Source: Paenibacillaceae bacterium (GTDB lineage Bacteria; Bacillota; Bacilli; Paenibacillales; Paenibacillaceae). From it: a stretch of DNA of 64,000 nt. This document shows, piece by piece, positions 27,280 to 36,909 of this stretch. Within the stretch, counting starts at the first letter, position 1, and the number at the start of each line of letters is the position of its first letter. The stretch is from assembly GCA_900766135.1 (NCBI GenBank), contig CAAFUF010000006.1, forward strand, positions 62,001 through 126,000, written 5' to 3'. The translations under genes and the position numbers were made by a program. Under the pieces are notes generated by a model. It was not told where the DNA came from and ran no database searches. It saw only the letters and a list, made by a program, of their open reading frames with translations.

Positions 27280-28068
27280 TCATCCCTCCGTTTGCAAATT
27301 GGGCGTATAGTTCGTAATGAACAGTTCCTTCACCGGCTGCCTTCCCTTCGTCTGCTTGGCGATGGAGTACCGGGTTTCCACCCCTTCGATGACAAAAGGC
27401 GCGTACCATTCCCGAATGGTCGGATGGTCGTTAATGCTTAGCAAAAATTTGCCCTTAATGCCCCCAAGCAGCTCCCGTAGCTTCCGGTGATCGGATTCGT
27501 CGAATTTGTACAGATAGCCGGAGAGCCCCAAGTAAGGCGGATCGCAATAAAAAAAGGTATCCGCCGAATCGTACCGGGCGAGTACCTCTTCAAAAGATCG
27601 GTTTTCTATATATACACCGATCAGCCGTTCATGGGTAACTTTGAATTTTTGTTTTACATTGGACATATCGTATGCCGGCTTGCTTCGTGTGTACCCCCAG
27701 TCATCGGCATCGTTGTACTTGCCGCCAAAATGCGAATAGATACGGTAGTAAAAATCATACGCCCGGGTAACCGGGTCACGTTCCTCGTTCCGCCGTTCCA
27801 TGACGCGCTCGAATTCATCCCGGGCATAAAGCGCCCATTCAAATCGCTGGGCAAGCTCTTCCCAATTTTCTTGAATCACCCGAAAAAAATTGACCAGTTC
27901 CGCGTTGATGTCGGAATAAACTTCCACTTTGGATCTTTCCTTGCCAAAGAGCACCCAGCCGCCACCCCCGAATACTTCCGCATAAACAACATGCGGGGGA
28001 AAGCGCCGGATAATCTCTTCACGCAGCCTGTATTTGCCGCCCTGCCACCTGATGGGACTTTTCAGCAC
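27280..28068 (-). CDS. D12-class DNA adenine-N6 methyltransferase (Dam-like)
   Basis: 262 aa, normal for the family. RWQGGK (7-12) and FGGGG (33-37) form the SAM site; catalytic DPPY is at 176-179. The order (SAM motif before DPPY) is the alpha-type layout of Dam/DpnM. It sits inside the transfer operon with no cognate nuclease, so the likely role is to protect transferred DNA from recipient restriction. The target, possibly GATC, is not readable from the sequence. It uses a GTG start. Confidence 0.9.
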   Translation of the reverse strand: MLKSPIRWQGGKYRLREEIIRRFPPHVVYAEVFGGGGWVLFGKERSKVEVYSDINAELVNFFRVIQENWEELAQRFEWALYARDEFERVMERRNEERDPVTRAYDFYYRIYSHFGGKYNDADDWGYTRSKPAYDMSNVKQKFKVTHERLIGVYIENRSFEEVLARYDSADTFFYCDPPYLGLSGYLYKFDESDHRKLRELLGGIKGKFLLSINDHPTIREWYAPFVIEGVETRYSIAKQTKGRQPVKELFITNYTPNLQTEG

Positions 28069-28083
28069 AGCTTCACGCTCCCT

Positions 28084-28353
28084 TCAAAATTCACCAAACA
28101 TCGAACCTTCCCGGCTTTTACCAGAAGAAAGCAACGTATCCATGCCTGTTGCCAGCAACGTGGTTGCCGTTTGACCAAAAATATGCAGCCGATAATCCGG
28201 AACCCCGAGCAACTGTGCCAGATCCAGCGCGTGCCGAACCGCCTGTTGCCGCTCTTTCCGACATCCGAGATCAAACAAATTAACACCCGGCAGCAAACCG
28301 ATGATCTGAATCACACCGCGCATTTCAATCACATAGATCTCAATGTTTCGCAC
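28084..28353 (-). CDS. Hypothetical protein, 89 aa
   Basis: Begins MRNIEIYVIEMRGVIQIIG, then an amphipathic helical part (ERQQAVRHALDLAQLLG). Soluble, no motif recognised. Lies 15 bases ahead of the D12 methylase, same strand, and 21 bases after the M23 hydrolase. Confidence 0.5.
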   Translation of the reverse strand: MRNIEIYVIEMRGVIQIIGLLPGVNLFDLGCRKERQQAVRHALDLAQLLGVPDYRLHIFGQTATTLLATGMDTLLSSGKSREGSMFGEF

Positions 28354-28374
28354 GTCATCCCCTTCTTTCTTTAT

Positions 28375-29331
28375 TCATGGCTCGTCCATTTGCCGGAAAT
28401 AAGGTAGTGGATCCACTTTCTGCCCGTTCACCCGAATTTCCAAATGCAGGTGAGGGCCGGTTGATTTCCCCGTACTTCCCACCCATCCGATCACTTCGCC
28501 TTGCAACACCTGTTGCCGTTGATGTACGCCGATGTCCGTCAAATGCCCATACAAACTGACCAAGCCGCATGCATGTTGCAACAGAATCGCGTTGCCGTAA
28601 CCGGTGCTGCCGCGGATGACTTGCATCACCGTTCCGCTTTGCACGGCTAACACCGGTGTGCCCCGCGGCGCGGGAATATCGATTCCTGCATGAAATGCTC
28701 CCTGCTCTCCCGTAACCGGATCTACCCGATAACCAAATGGACTGGAAATCGTCGTATACCCTGCTACCGGCCATAGCCACGTTCCCGATCTGGACAGCAT
28801 GGCCGCGTATTCCGCTTCTTTGCGATATACCAACACCACCTCTTCGCTGCTTCCGAACCAAACAGCGAGCGCTTCATCCGGGTCCTGGGCGGTCAATTGC
28901 AAATAATTTGCCAATGAAAAAATCGCATCGTAGGGATTATCCGGATTGATCTTCCCGTCGCTGTCCCCATCCACGCGATAACCCTCCCACAATGAACGCG
29001 GAAATCCTAAGGCTCCGACCGTGTCGCTTCGTTTGGTTTTCTTCGCCCCAAAATCGGTTGTCACCTTATGGATGGCCGCAAGCCGCGCCCAGGAGGCGTG
29101 CTCTTGTTCGGCCTGAATGTAAATCGGCAGCAGGAATAAAGGAATATCGAATTTGGGACTGTCCGGTACCTCGATGCCCGCCATTTTCGAGGCATCCGAT
29201 GTCGTGACCAGCGACCCGAGCAGAGCAAAAAGAAGAATGAAACCAAGCAATAGGGCCGCGATGCCGGTCACACCCAAGCTGCCGACGATCCACCAGATGA
29301 CTCGCTTTCTAATCAAGCTCCCCGTTTCCAT
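28375..29331 (-). CDS. VirB1-like bifunctional wall hydrolase (SLT-like plus M23)
   Basis: 318 aa. One N-terminal membrane helix (residues ~13-38), a lytic-transglycosylase-like domain (from QAEQEHASWARLAA to AIFSLANYLQL), then a C-terminal M23 peptidase with HAGID and HLHLE zinc/catalytic motifs. The SLT block is partly degenerate (GALGFPRSLW where GPMQFMPSTW is usual), so the muramidase part may be weak. In Gram-positive conjugation such proteins open peptidoglycan for the channel. The ATG at 29331 has AGGTGA five bases upstream. Confidence 0.86.
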   Translation of the reverse strand: METGSLIRKRVIWWIVGSLGVTGIAALLLGFILLFALLGSLVTTSDASKMAGIEVPDSPKFDIPLFLLPIYIQAEQEHASWARLAAIHKVTTDFGAKKTKRSDTVGALGFPRSLWEGYRVDGDSDGKINPDNPYDAIFSLANYLQLTAQDPDEALAVWFGSSEEVVLVYRKEAEYAAMLSRSGTWLWPVAGYTTISSPFGYRVDPVTGEQGAFHAGIDIPAPRGTPVLAVQSGTVMQVIRGSTGYGNAILLQHACGLVSLYGHLTDIGVHQRQQVLQGEVIGWVGSTGKSTGPHLHLEIRVNGQKVDPLPYFRQMDEP

Positions 29332-29357
29332 CCGTCTCACCTTTTTGGCATGACCAG

Positions 29358-29537
29358 TTAATCTTTCTCGTACTCTCGAATCATGACCGAATCGTCGAGC
29401 ACATAGCCGTTAAACGTAAGCTCCGAAGCTTTCTTTCGGCTATGCCCCCGTTTCTCCAAATCCTCCACGACAAAGCGAATCATCGCATCTCGACGGGCGA
29501 GCCGTTCCATCTTCACCGGGTCAAAATCCGTACTCAT
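29358..29537 (-). CDS. Small hypothetical protein, 59 aa
   Basis: A short charged helical protein beginning MSTDFDPVKMERLARRDA and ending IREYEKD. The start has a strong GGAGGAGG site seven bases upstream. It lies between the VirB6-like and VirB1-like genes on the same strand, so it is co-transcribed. Function unknown. Confidence 0.6.
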   Translation of the reverse strand: MSTDFDPVKMERLARRDAMIRFVVEDLEKRGHSRKKASELTFNGYVLDDSVMIREYEKD

Positions 29538-29552
29538 ATGGTCCTCCTCCTT

Positions 29553-29768
29553 TCAAAATCCAACCCGCTCCGGTACGTAAATCCCCGTCGTGCTCCAAGA
29601 GCGGGCAGCCGGATGCTTCACCCATACATGGCCCGAGGATATGACCAGCAGATCAATGTCCCGCCCTTGTACGTTTCCTCTGAGCAAATGCCCATACGTT
29701 TGCCGTTCCACAAAACGAACCGTATCCAGCTTCAGCTCCCGCTTCAGCCAATCGGCTAGTCGTTCCAT
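29553..29768 (-). CDS. Small hypothetical protein, 71 aa
   Basis: Begins MERLADWLKREL, then beta strands (TVRFVERQTYG, DIDLLVISSGHVWV). The AGGGGAG site six bases upstream supports the start. The layout (helix, then strands) suggests a small globular protein that may bind a partner of the secretion channel. No family recognised. Confidence 0.55.
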   Translation of the reverse strand: MERLADWLKRELKLDTVRFVERQTYGHLLRGNVQGRDIDLLVISSGHVWVKHPAARSWSTTGIYVPERVGF

Positions 29769-29786
29769 CGTCCGCTCCCCTTTCCT

Positions 29787-31304
29787 TTATTTCAATTTTT
29801 TTATGATTTTTTTGGCGCGATCCTTGGTTTTTTGCCACGATTGCTTCACTTCTCCAACATGGTAAACAATCTCGCGTTTTGAAACGTCATACATCTCATG
29901 CGGTGTTGGGGCCTGGAAGATACTAAGCATTTGTTTTAATATCTTTTTGCGGAACAGGAAGGCGCAGAAAAAGAGCAGCGCCACAAAGATTTGCTGCAAA
30001 ATCAAAATGCCGGAGCCGCGCGCCACCACATCGGCGACAAGCAGCGTGAACCCCATATAGAAGCCGTAAATTACTTTCGTGCCGAGCGTCCCGATCAGCC
30101 ACCCCACCCAGCGGCGGACAAAAGCAAAGCCACGCTCCGGAAACAAACCGAGGAGCAGCACCACCGGTGCGAGGATGAGAATGGCCAGCGCCATTTCCTG
30201 TGCCAAGACGAGAATGAACGATACGGTTCCGACAAAAAGCAGCAGGGTCAGCGTAGCGACAAGGGAAAGTACCGCAACCAGACACCGGATTGCCGCCGAA
30301 CCGCCCATAAACAAGAGCGCCGTATCCGCATGGTCGCCATGATCCACGTTTTCGTCGCCCATGACTTTCCGCAAAATGTTCCGTTGATCCATACCAGGTG
30401 CATACTGACGCATCAAGTGCGCCCATTCATCCCCGACCTGTGCATCGATCGTTACCTCTTCTTCTTCCGCCAGGTCCTGAACGGCTTCGACTTCCTCGGC
30501 AGTCATGCGAACGTCGTCCGAGTCTTGACGATTGAATTGACCGATCAACCAGGGACGATCAACAAACAGCTGCCAAAGCCGGTTGGATGTGGCCAACAGT
30601 TGCTGGTCCGCGGCGCCGGCAAGTCCCGCCTTCAGTTCCTCCCCGGTCACACGCTGATACGGTGCGGCAAGCGCCCCCATCGTCACCTGCGTCAGTTGGT
30701 CCAGAGTTTGTGATACCGCGCGAATGCTTTGTCCCGCGTTGGTGAAAAACCAGTAACTGCCGACCAGCACGACAATCGAGCCGATTACGCCGGACGTCAA
30801 TCTTGTCGTCTGGTTGTTCCAGTAGCCCACTTTCACCATCCATGCAGCCAGCAGGACAAGCGCCCACGGTAAAAACTTGCTGAACAGTCCGGTGCGCATG
30901 CCGTCCATCACTGGCAAAATCAGCGACAATTGTTCATTGACCAAATCCGTATGAAACCCCAGTTGCATAAGAAAAATACACAATCGCGTAATGAACGCAT
31001 TGAGCATAAACAGTCCGTTCGCTATCCAGTTGAGCAGCAACGAAAAAGGGTCATTCAGCTTCATTTTCCATCCGGACCACTCAATCAAATCGTAACCTAA
31101 GTCCCAGATATAGCTGTCGACCGGATACTGGCGGTAATCTAATGTTCGATCTCCCGGTTCGATGCCCATTTCGCGTTCGCCGGGCAACAACTGATCGAAC
31201 ATATCCTCAGGTGCATCGGCATAGGCAGGAATGGAGCTCTGAAACACAATCAGTCCAGCAATGAGCAGCACCGTCAATAGCCCAAAGCAGCATCGTCGTC
31301 TCAA
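29787..31304 (-). CDS. VirB6/TrbL-like polytopic channel protein
   Basis: 505 aa: a signal-peptide-like N-terminus (LLTVLLIAGLIVFQSSIPAYA), then about seven membrane helices, with an acidic extracellular loop between the third and fourth groups (the AEEVEAVQDLAEEEEVTID region). This matches the VirB6-type channel protein of Gram-positive type IV secretion. The TTG start overlaps the VirB4 stop by 4 bases (TTGA), so the two are coupled. Confidence 0.8.
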   Translation of the reverse strand: MRRRCCFGLLTVLLIAGLIVFQSSIPAYADAPEDMFDQLLPGEREMGIEPGDRTLDYRQYPVDSYIWDLGYDLIEWSGWKMKLNDPFSLLLNWIANGLFMLNAFITRLCIFLMQLGFHTDLVNEQLSLILPVMDGMRTGLFSKFLPWALVLLAAWMVKVGYWNNQTTRLTSGVIGSIVVLVGSYWFFTNAGQSIRAVSQTLDQLTQVTMGALAAPYQRVTGEELKAGLAGAADQQLLATSNRLWQLFVDRPWLIGQFNRQDSDDVRMTAEEVEAVQDLAEEEEVTIDAQVGDEWAHLMRQYAPGMDQRNILRKVMGDENVDHGDHADTALLFMGGSAAIRCLVAVLSLVATLTLLLFVGTVSFILVLAQEMALAILILAPVVLLLGLFPERGFAFVRRWVGWLIGTLGTKVIYGFYMGFTLLVADVVARGSGILILQQIFVALLFFCAFLFRKKILKQMLSIFQAPTPHEMYDVSKREIVYHVGEVKQSWQKTKDRAKKIIKKLK

Positions 31305-33793
31305 CAGTTCTCCCTCCCTTCCATATCGCCGGCTTTCGGCGTTGTATTAAAAATGGTGAGCAAATCATCCGGTGTCGGCTCAATATGCACCCGTCCGATT
31401 CGACCTGTGATATCCTTCATATAGCAATCACCGGCTTTAAGCTCCCGGAATGCCTGGATCATGTCCTCGTCCCCCCGATCCAAACCGAGCAGCGTCAAAT
31501 TGTCCGCAATCGCACGCGGATCTTCCGTCCGGAAACAAAAAATGGAGCCGAGATTATTTCTCGTCTCCTCGTCCGCCACATCGCCGGGGTTTTGAGTCGC
31601 AAGTAAGGGCACGACCTGAAAGGAACGACCCATCCGGATGATTTCATCGATAAGCAGGGCGCCTTCCGGAAAGGCGCGGAGAATCCAGCTCTCATCAATG
31701 CCGAAGATTTTAAGTTGATCGCTTGGACGGTGAAACATATATTCACGCCCTAGTGCCGCAACCAAATACATAATACCAATGCCGAACCGTTCGTTCGGCG
31801 TCAACGCCTGCTGCAGCCGTTCGGTTCGTTTCTTCGGCAAAGGTAACCCGGCAAGCGTGATGACGATAAACCGCGCGCCGCTCATATTCGCGTTTTCTTC
31901 CCCGTCATGGGCGAAAATAAATTTGCCGAACGGACTTCGCGAATAGGACAACAGCCGGTTCACACAGCGCCGCGCTTCCACCCGGATCGCATCAAACGGC
32001 GAATCGTTCGCAATCCGCTCCATTTCCCGTATGAAGACATGTAAGTCCCTCTTGTCTTGCTCGAACGTACGCTCCACGGCCTCCATAATGGCGTCGGCCC
32101 GCTCGTCGTTCCGAGTGCCCTCCAACAGCAGGCTGAGGAAATCCAACACGATGCTGTGCGCGCGTTCTTCGCTTTTCGACATTCGGAACGGATTGAATTT
32201 TGTTGTCGATTCAGCCGAAAAGTTGAGCCGCACCATGTTTTTTTGAATATCCGGGATGAGCGCGAAGCAGCTATCCTCATCCTTGGGATCGATGGAAAAG
32301 ACGATGCCGCCTTGATTGTAGCCGTGGTAAAACAACGACTTCTTCATCACCGACTTGCCCGAGCCGAGCGTACCGACGATGACGATTGCCCCGGACCGGT
32401 TTAATTCCTTGGACATCGGACGCTTCAGGTCGAGCAGCACCGGGATACTGTGCAATGTCCGTCCGATGTAGTCCCCGTCCGGGTCGCCGATTTCCCGGGA
32501 TCCGTGCAGCATGCCCGCCGCCAAAAACTTCGGGTCCATCGGGATGCGGTTTTGCTTGTCCATCGCCGCTCCCGGCAAAAAAAGTTGAAACGCCCGCGCC
32601 TGATCCGCCGGAGAGCGAACGATGCGAATTTGCTTGGTCGCGTACAGCTGCAGCAACTGCGCTGCGCGCTCCTCCAGTTCCTTACGAGAGCCTCCCGACA
32701 CATTAAGCCATGCGGACGACCAGACGAGCGGCATCCCTTTTTGCAATTTGTTCTCCAACACACGCCCGCGTTTGCCCGCCCATTCCAACGTGATCGGCGT
32801 CTCTTCGGACGCTTCGGCATATTCCCGGCGCTGGTCTTTCAGCACCTTCCGGTTGCGCTGTAGACCGCCGGCCGCCTCGTGCGGCGTTTGCACCTGAAAG
32901 TGCAGGCTGACTTCGGCGGGAAACGGTAAGTCCTCGAGTGCATACAGCCACTCGTCGCCAATCGCCAAAATCTCTTCCGGCACATCGACAACCGAAAAGA
33001 ATGCTTGATAACTTCTTAAGCTTTCTTCGTCCTGATCGTCATGATGGACAACCAGCGTCTTCATCTTCTCTTCGCTCACCAAATCGGAAGCGAGCAAAAT
33101 CGGCAGCGATTTTTTCGGGCGGAGCAGCACTCTGTCGCCCCTTACCCGCACTTCGCACATCGCCTCCGGCGTCAAAATCAGCTCCGGCTCCTGGGAAAGC
33201 CCCCGGAAAAAGCCGCGGCGCAACAACCACTCGATTTCTTGCGGACCGCATCGTTCACCGTTTAAATGATGGTAAACGTGATTGAACTGCAGGCTCTCGG
33301 CGGATTTGGCCATATGCAGGCGCTCTTCCTCCAGTTCGCCGCGCTGACGGTACCAGAACTGTTCCTGGATTTGGCTCAGAAAAGCGCTGGTAAGTTCTTT
33401 TATCGTTTCGCCTGTTTTTCGAAGCCCGGACAAATCAACTTCGGGAAACTGTTTTTGCACGTCGGAAAGCTGCACAATCAAATAAAGCGATCGCTGCCAC
33501 GGTCGACGTGCGTCAAACCGTTGCATGACCGCTTTCACATACCGTTCGTGCTCCGCGCCCTGACCTGTTCGCTGCCGTTGCCAATGGTTAGCATCCATCA
33601 TCCGGGTTACCGACAACAACTGTCCATAGCCATGATAGCTATGCAAAAACTGCTGCATCTGGCTGACCGTGCCGCGCTTTTTCTCCGCGGACTGGTAGGC
33701 ATACGGCTTCAGCGGTATGCGATACACCGCCCACGGTTTCAGAAGCGAATCGAACAGCAGGTTTTGCTCCCAGTACAACACGGGGCATTTCAA
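31301..33793 (-). CDS. VirB4-like conjugation ATPase (TcpF-type)
   Basis: 830 aa. Walker A GTLGSGKS at 474-481, Walker B IFGIDES near 696-702 and motif LLATQNPGD near 730. The N-terminal ~450 residues form the family's non-catalytic domain, and the length is normal. It energises the type IV secretion channel from the cytoplasmic face of the membrane. A TTG start with AGGAGGTGA upstream. The next gene (VirB6-like) overlaps by four bases. Confidence 0.92.
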   Translation of the reverse strand: MKCPVLYWEQNLLFDSLLKPWAVYRIPLKPYAYQSAEKKRGTVSQMQQFLHSYHGYGQLLSVTRMMDANHWQRQRTGQGAEHERYVKAVMQRFDARRPWQRSLYLIVQLSDVQKQFPEVDLSGLRKTGETIKELTSAFLSQIQEQFWYRQRGELEEERLHMAKSAESLQFNHVYHHLNGERCGPQEIEWLLRRGFFRGLSQEPELILTPEAMCEVRVRGDRVLLRPKKSLPILLASDLVSEEKMKTLVVHHDDQDEESLRSYQAFFSVVDVPEEILAIGDEWLYALEDLPFPAEVSLHFQVQTPHEAAGGLQRNRKVLKDQRREYAEASEETPITLEWAGKRGRVLENKLQKGMPLVWSSAWLNVSGGSRKELEERAAQLLQLYATKQIRIVRSPADQARAFQLFLPGAAMDKQNRIPMDPKFLAAGMLHGSREIGDPDGDYIGRTLHSIPVLLDLKRPMSKELNRSGAIVIVGTLGSGKSVMKKSLFYHGYNQGGIVFSIDPKDEDSCFALIPDIQKNMVRLNFSAESTTKFNPFRMSKSEERAHSIVLDFLSLLLEGTRNDERADAIMEAVERTFEQDKRDLHVFIREMERIANDSPFDAIRVEARRCVNRLLSYSRSPFGKFIFAHDGEENANMSGARFIVITLAGLPLPKKRTERLQQALTPNERFGIGIMYLVAALGREYMFHRPSDQLKIFGIDESWILRAFPEGALLIDEIIRMGRSFQVVPLLATQNPGDVADEETRNNLGSIFCFRTEDPRAIADNLTLLGLDRGDEDMIQAFRELKAGDCYMKDITGRIGRVHIEPTPDDLLTIFNTTPKAGDMEGRENC

Positions 33794-33826
33794 CTTACTT
33801 CACCTCCTGTCATAAAAGGAGGGCAC

Positions 33827-34060
33827 TTACCGGATCCAGATGCGGTGACGGTCGGCAAAATCGTACATACGCTCGAGCCATTGATCCAGTTCGTCCGCTG
33901 TCTGCGCCGTGCGAAAATTCGCTACATATGGGAACGAACGGAAACAGGCTTCACGGCTGAGCCGATCCGCGATCATACGCCCCTTTTGCTCCACACTCGC
34001 CTTATCATCCTCCAGAATATCGTCGATGCCGATCGACACATGATGACGCCAATTCCCCAT
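33827..34060 (-). CDS. Small hypothetical protein of the transfer operon, 77 aa
   Basis: Begins MGNWRHHVSIGIDDILEDDK and is otherwise helical and charged. The start has AGGTGA eight bases upstream. It lies between TcpE-like and VirB4-like genes and is probably a structural or regulatory helper of the channel. No family recognised. Confidence 0.55.
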   Translation of the reverse strand: MGNWRHHVSIGIDDILEDDKASVEQKGRMIADRLSREACFRSFPYVANFRTAQTADELDQWLERMYDFADRHRIWIR

Positions 34061-34068
34061 ATCCGGTT

Positions 34069-34773
34069 TCACCTCGCAAGATTGTCGGCTCTGACTTGAG
34101 CCTTCCATTGTTCTTTACCATTCTCTTTGAACTCCCGCTCCAATTGGAGCGGGGTGGCCGCACTCCCGAACAACACACGATGTCCCTCGAGCCAGGCAGG
34201 CGGTACAATAGCCTGTTTCGGCTGCCGTTTGAGCAGCGTGATCGACAATCGGCCTGATCTAACCTTCCAGCGTATGCGTGCTAGTGCGGGAAGGAAGAGA
34301 ACGCGAAAACCTTCCACCGTTCCAACCAATTGTCCCTTGCGGCCGCGCCACTCCTCGCCTCCTTGTTGAAGCGGCAGCCGTTCATAAGGACGGCAGTGCC
34401 CGATAAACCGAACCCGATGGGTACCGCCAGGTTGGCGGACCGCCTGCCAACGGACCACCCATTTGGGCCGAACCAGAAAATGAACAATGTCCCGCAAATA
34501 GCGGGGCACCGTTTTGCCCGCCGGATCCAGCTTGACCGTATAATAAGCCGCAGCGACCGGGCCGACCGTCATCGTGATCGCCCGATCAAACGGAAGCACC
34601 GTAAGTACGGGCAAGATGTAACAAAAAATGAAAAAGACGAAAAGATAGACAAGCCACATGACGACGCCATCCTGCCGGATCGGCATCCATAACCTTATAT
34701 CCCCAATATGGTAGATGAGCGGACGAACCCGATATAAGGCACGATACGATTCCGCTTTCTCCTGCTCGTTCAT
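34069..34773 (-). CDS. TcpE-family conjugation membrane protein
   Basis: 234 aa. The N-terminal YRVRPLIYHIGDIRLWMPI segment followed by two close membrane helices (VMWLVYLFVFFIFCYILP and MTVGPVAAAYYTV) is characteristic of TcpE; the C-terminal ~130 residues are a basic cytosolic domain. In pCW3-like systems TcpE is part of the transfer complex. It lies four bases after the small membrane protein gene. Confidence 0.75.
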   Translation of the reverse strand: MNEQEKAESYRALYRVRPLIYHIGDIRLWMPIRQDGVVMWLVYLFVFFIFCYILPVLTVLPFDRAITMTVGPVAAAYYTVKLDPAGKTVPRYLRDIVHFLVRPKWVVRWQAVRQPGGTHRVRFIGHCRPYERLPLQQGGEEWRGRKGQLVGTVEGFRVLFLPALARIRWKVRSGRLSITLLKRQPKQAIVPPAWLEGHRVLFGSAATPLQLEREFKENGKEQWKAQVRADNLAR

Positions 34774-34777
34774 CGTG

Positions 34778-35035
34778 TCAGCCCCCCGTCGTATCCGTCA
34801 GCCCGTCCACCGAAATGCCCAGCGTTTTGAGCACATAAAAAGCTAAATATTTGGCAATACCGGGTGCAAAAACAAAAATACCGAGAATGATTGAAAGCAT
34901 AATGTGCGACCAAAGCCGATTCGTTTCCCCGTTGGCATACATCTTGACGCCCCGGTAAATAGCGATCGTCAAGAAAATCGCCTGCAGCAATCGTTTCAGC
35001 ACAAGCAAACCGGTTTGGACAAAATCTCCATCCAT
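34778..35035 (-). CDS. Small two-helix membrane protein (TcpD/VirB2-like), 85 aa
   Basis: Two membrane helices (LLQAIFLTIAIYRGVKMY and IILGIFVFAPGIAKYLAFYVL) with a short loop. Size and position between TcpC and TcpE match TcpD; a VirB2/VirB3-like role is also possible. The ATG at 35035 has GGAGGTGA five bases upstream; longer starts lack this. Confidence 0.7.
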   Translation of the reverse strand: MDGDFVQTGLLVLKRLLQAIFLTIAIYRGVKMYANGETNRLWSHIMLSIILGIFVFAPGIAKYLAFYVLKTLGISVDGLTDTTGG

Positions 35036-35111
35036 ATCCCTCACCTCCAGGTCTAACCAATGAATCGTGGTCCACGCGATCATTTTGATGGCTCGGATTT
35101 TGGGTAAGTTA

Positions 35112-35933
35112 TTACTGCATAGCCGCCACAAAAAACTTTTGATTTTCTTCCGTTACCTTCATCCGCCACACCTGCGCCAAACGAAAGCCGGTCGATGCAT
35201 CCTCGATGGTAAATGAAACCGTTACGTCGTAAGGTCCTTCTCCTATCGCTTCCAAACGATCTAACGTTACAAAACGCAACCGGCCATTTAGCGGAACCAT
35301 TTTGGCGTCTGCCGTTACATAATTGAGCAGGCTGCCAGCATCCTTGCTTTCGCATATCGCTTTCAGGAAACTTTCCATGGCCGGACGCATCCGCTCTTTC
35401 ACCGCGGCGGATGCCGCTGCTGCTTGCGGAATCTTCGGGACGATTGGTGGTTCCTGTAATGATCGAATGATCGGCGGATCGGTGACCGCCGCCCCTTTTG
35501 TTGCTTGAACCCAAACCGGCACTTCAACCTCCCACATCATCCGCTCCGGATTGGCAACAATAACGCGAACCCGGACCCGATAGGACGATCCGCCGCTAGC
35601 GGCGATGGTCAAAAACTCCGATGCCATCACCTGTTGACTTCGAGTGTTTGATTCGGCCTGTAAGGCAGTGACACGGGCAAGCGCATCCGGATTGACATAG
35701 GGCTGCAGCCGCTGCACTCGCTCTTCCGGCAATTCCCCGCCGTCCCAGAACATCCATTCCCGGGCAAACCCGAGCGCCGTTTGGATCGCCATCTGCTGCT
35801 CGGCCGTTCGTGTGAGCAAGGCGGGGACTGGATCGGTTTCCGTGCGAAACAGCGTAGAAACCGCCCCCAAACAGGAAAACATTAGCATGCTCCACAGGAG
35901 CAGCTTCGGCAGCCAACGAAATTCCAAGTCCAT
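35112..35933 (-). CDS. TcpC-like (VirB8-type) conjugation protein
   Basis: 273 aa: a short cytosolic N-terminus, one membrane helix (LLLWSMLMFSCLGAVSTLF), then two extracellular NTF2-like domains (about 45-160 and 175-270), the TcpC pattern. It is an assembly factor of the transfer channel. It ends 76 bases before the small membrane protein gene and starts just after the relaxation-protein gene. Confidence 0.82.
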   Translation of the reverse strand: MDLEFRWLPKLLLWSMLMFSCLGAVSTLFRTETDPVPALLTRTAEQQMAIQTALGFAREWMFWDGGELPEERVQRLQPYVNPDALARVTALQAESNTRSQQVMASEFLTIAASGGSSYRVRVRVIVANPERMMWEVEVPVWVQATKGAAVTDPPIIRSLQEPPIVPKIPQAAAASAAVKERMRPAMESFLKAICESKDAGSLLNYVTADAKMVPLNGRLRFVTLDRLEAIGEGPYDVTVSFTIEDASTGFRLAQVWRMKVTEENQKFFVAAMQ

Positions 35934-36809
35934 TCACCTCCCTGCGATCGGGGACGGCTCACGCGGCTGTTTGCCGAGAAGCGGCAAATCTGCCTCTGCG
36001 GGCGGCAGCAGCGGCATCTCTTTCAACCGGATGCGCGACTCCCCCACTCCCCACCAAAGTGCTTCCTCTACGCCTTTTCGCTTCCATTCGCTCTCGCTGA
36101 TTGCCCAGACGTTCGGCAACGGACGACCAATCAGCGGCCCTTCGCCGAGCGCAGCCCAAAGACGCAACAAACGCTTCGGACGCGACTCGATCTTGGTCAC
36201 GAACAGGACATGCACAGCCGCAACCGACCGCCACGCGGCGGACAACACCCGTCCGTACAACCACAACTTGTCCTGCAGTTTCCATTGGTTTTCGCTGCCG
36301 GTATCGTACTCCACATGCAGCACAAGCCTCCCCCGCCCAGGTAGCACATACGTGCATAATCCGTCCGGACGAAGCAGCATCGTTTTTTTGCCGGAGTCTT
36401 TGAAATGGGCGTATTGTTCTGCGGATTCCCGGGTTGACTGCCACTCCGTTATACCTTCGCCTTCATGGCGCAAACTGTGCTCAATGAGTGAAACAAAAAA
36501 TGCGTTAGTGCCGTACACATGCTCCAGTTGCATCGGCAACTTCTCCCATGCTTTAGAACGGTAACCATCTTCTTCACCAGCAAGCAGAGCAGCGGTTTTT
36601 GCCCCTTGGGCGGTCAGGCCGTATCCTACATGATTGAGCCGAAGGAAGGGAAGCGGAATACTGCGAATCAATCCTTGCCGGTTCAATTGACTGGCCATTG
36701 CGTAAAGAGTAGGCAACCGGTAATTCAGAACGATCGCCGCCTGCTTGGCGGTCATCGGTCCGTATCGGTAGATGAGCGCAAGCAGCTCCTTTTTTGCCGC
36801 TTCGTACAT
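35934..36809 (-). CDS. Replication-relaxation family protein (relaxase-accessory)
   Basis: 291 aa with an N-terminal winged helix (ALIYRYGPMTAKQAAIVLNY), a helical middle and a strand-rich C-terminus, as in Replic_Relax (PF13814) proteins of Gram-positive conjugative elements. They are thought to help origin nicking or relaxation. It directly faces a block of 12-bp repeats 100 bases upstream, a natural binding target. AAAGGAGAG upstream supports the start. No classical MOB relaxase gene is visible in the window. Confidence 0.78.
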   Translation of the reverse strand: MYEAAKKELLALIYRYGPMTAKQAAIVLNYRLPTLYAMASQLNRQGLIRSIPLPFLRLNHVGYGLTAQGAKTAALLAGEEDGYRSKAWEKLPMQLEHVYGTNAFFVSLIEHSLRHEGEGITEWQSTRESAEQYAHFKDSGKKTMLLRPDGLCTYVLPGRGRLVLHVEYDTGSENQWKLQDKLWLYGRVLSAAWRSVAAVHVLFVTKIESRPKRLLRLWAALGEGPLIGRPLPNVWAISESEWKRKGVEEALWWGVGESRIRLKEMPLLPPAEADLPLLGKQPREPSPIAGR

Positions 36810-36909
36810 GTCTCTCTCCTTTCCGCGCAGATGAGAGCAAGTCCGGATCAGCGCGACCGCCGGCTCATGCGCCGGTTGCGGTTTTCGGAGTTGGTTCCAT
36901 CTAACCCGC

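Noticed and set aside
33266..34099. A 277-codon plus-strand frame
   Set aside because: It is antisense to the VirB4-like gene and the small gene beside it and has no recognisable domain.
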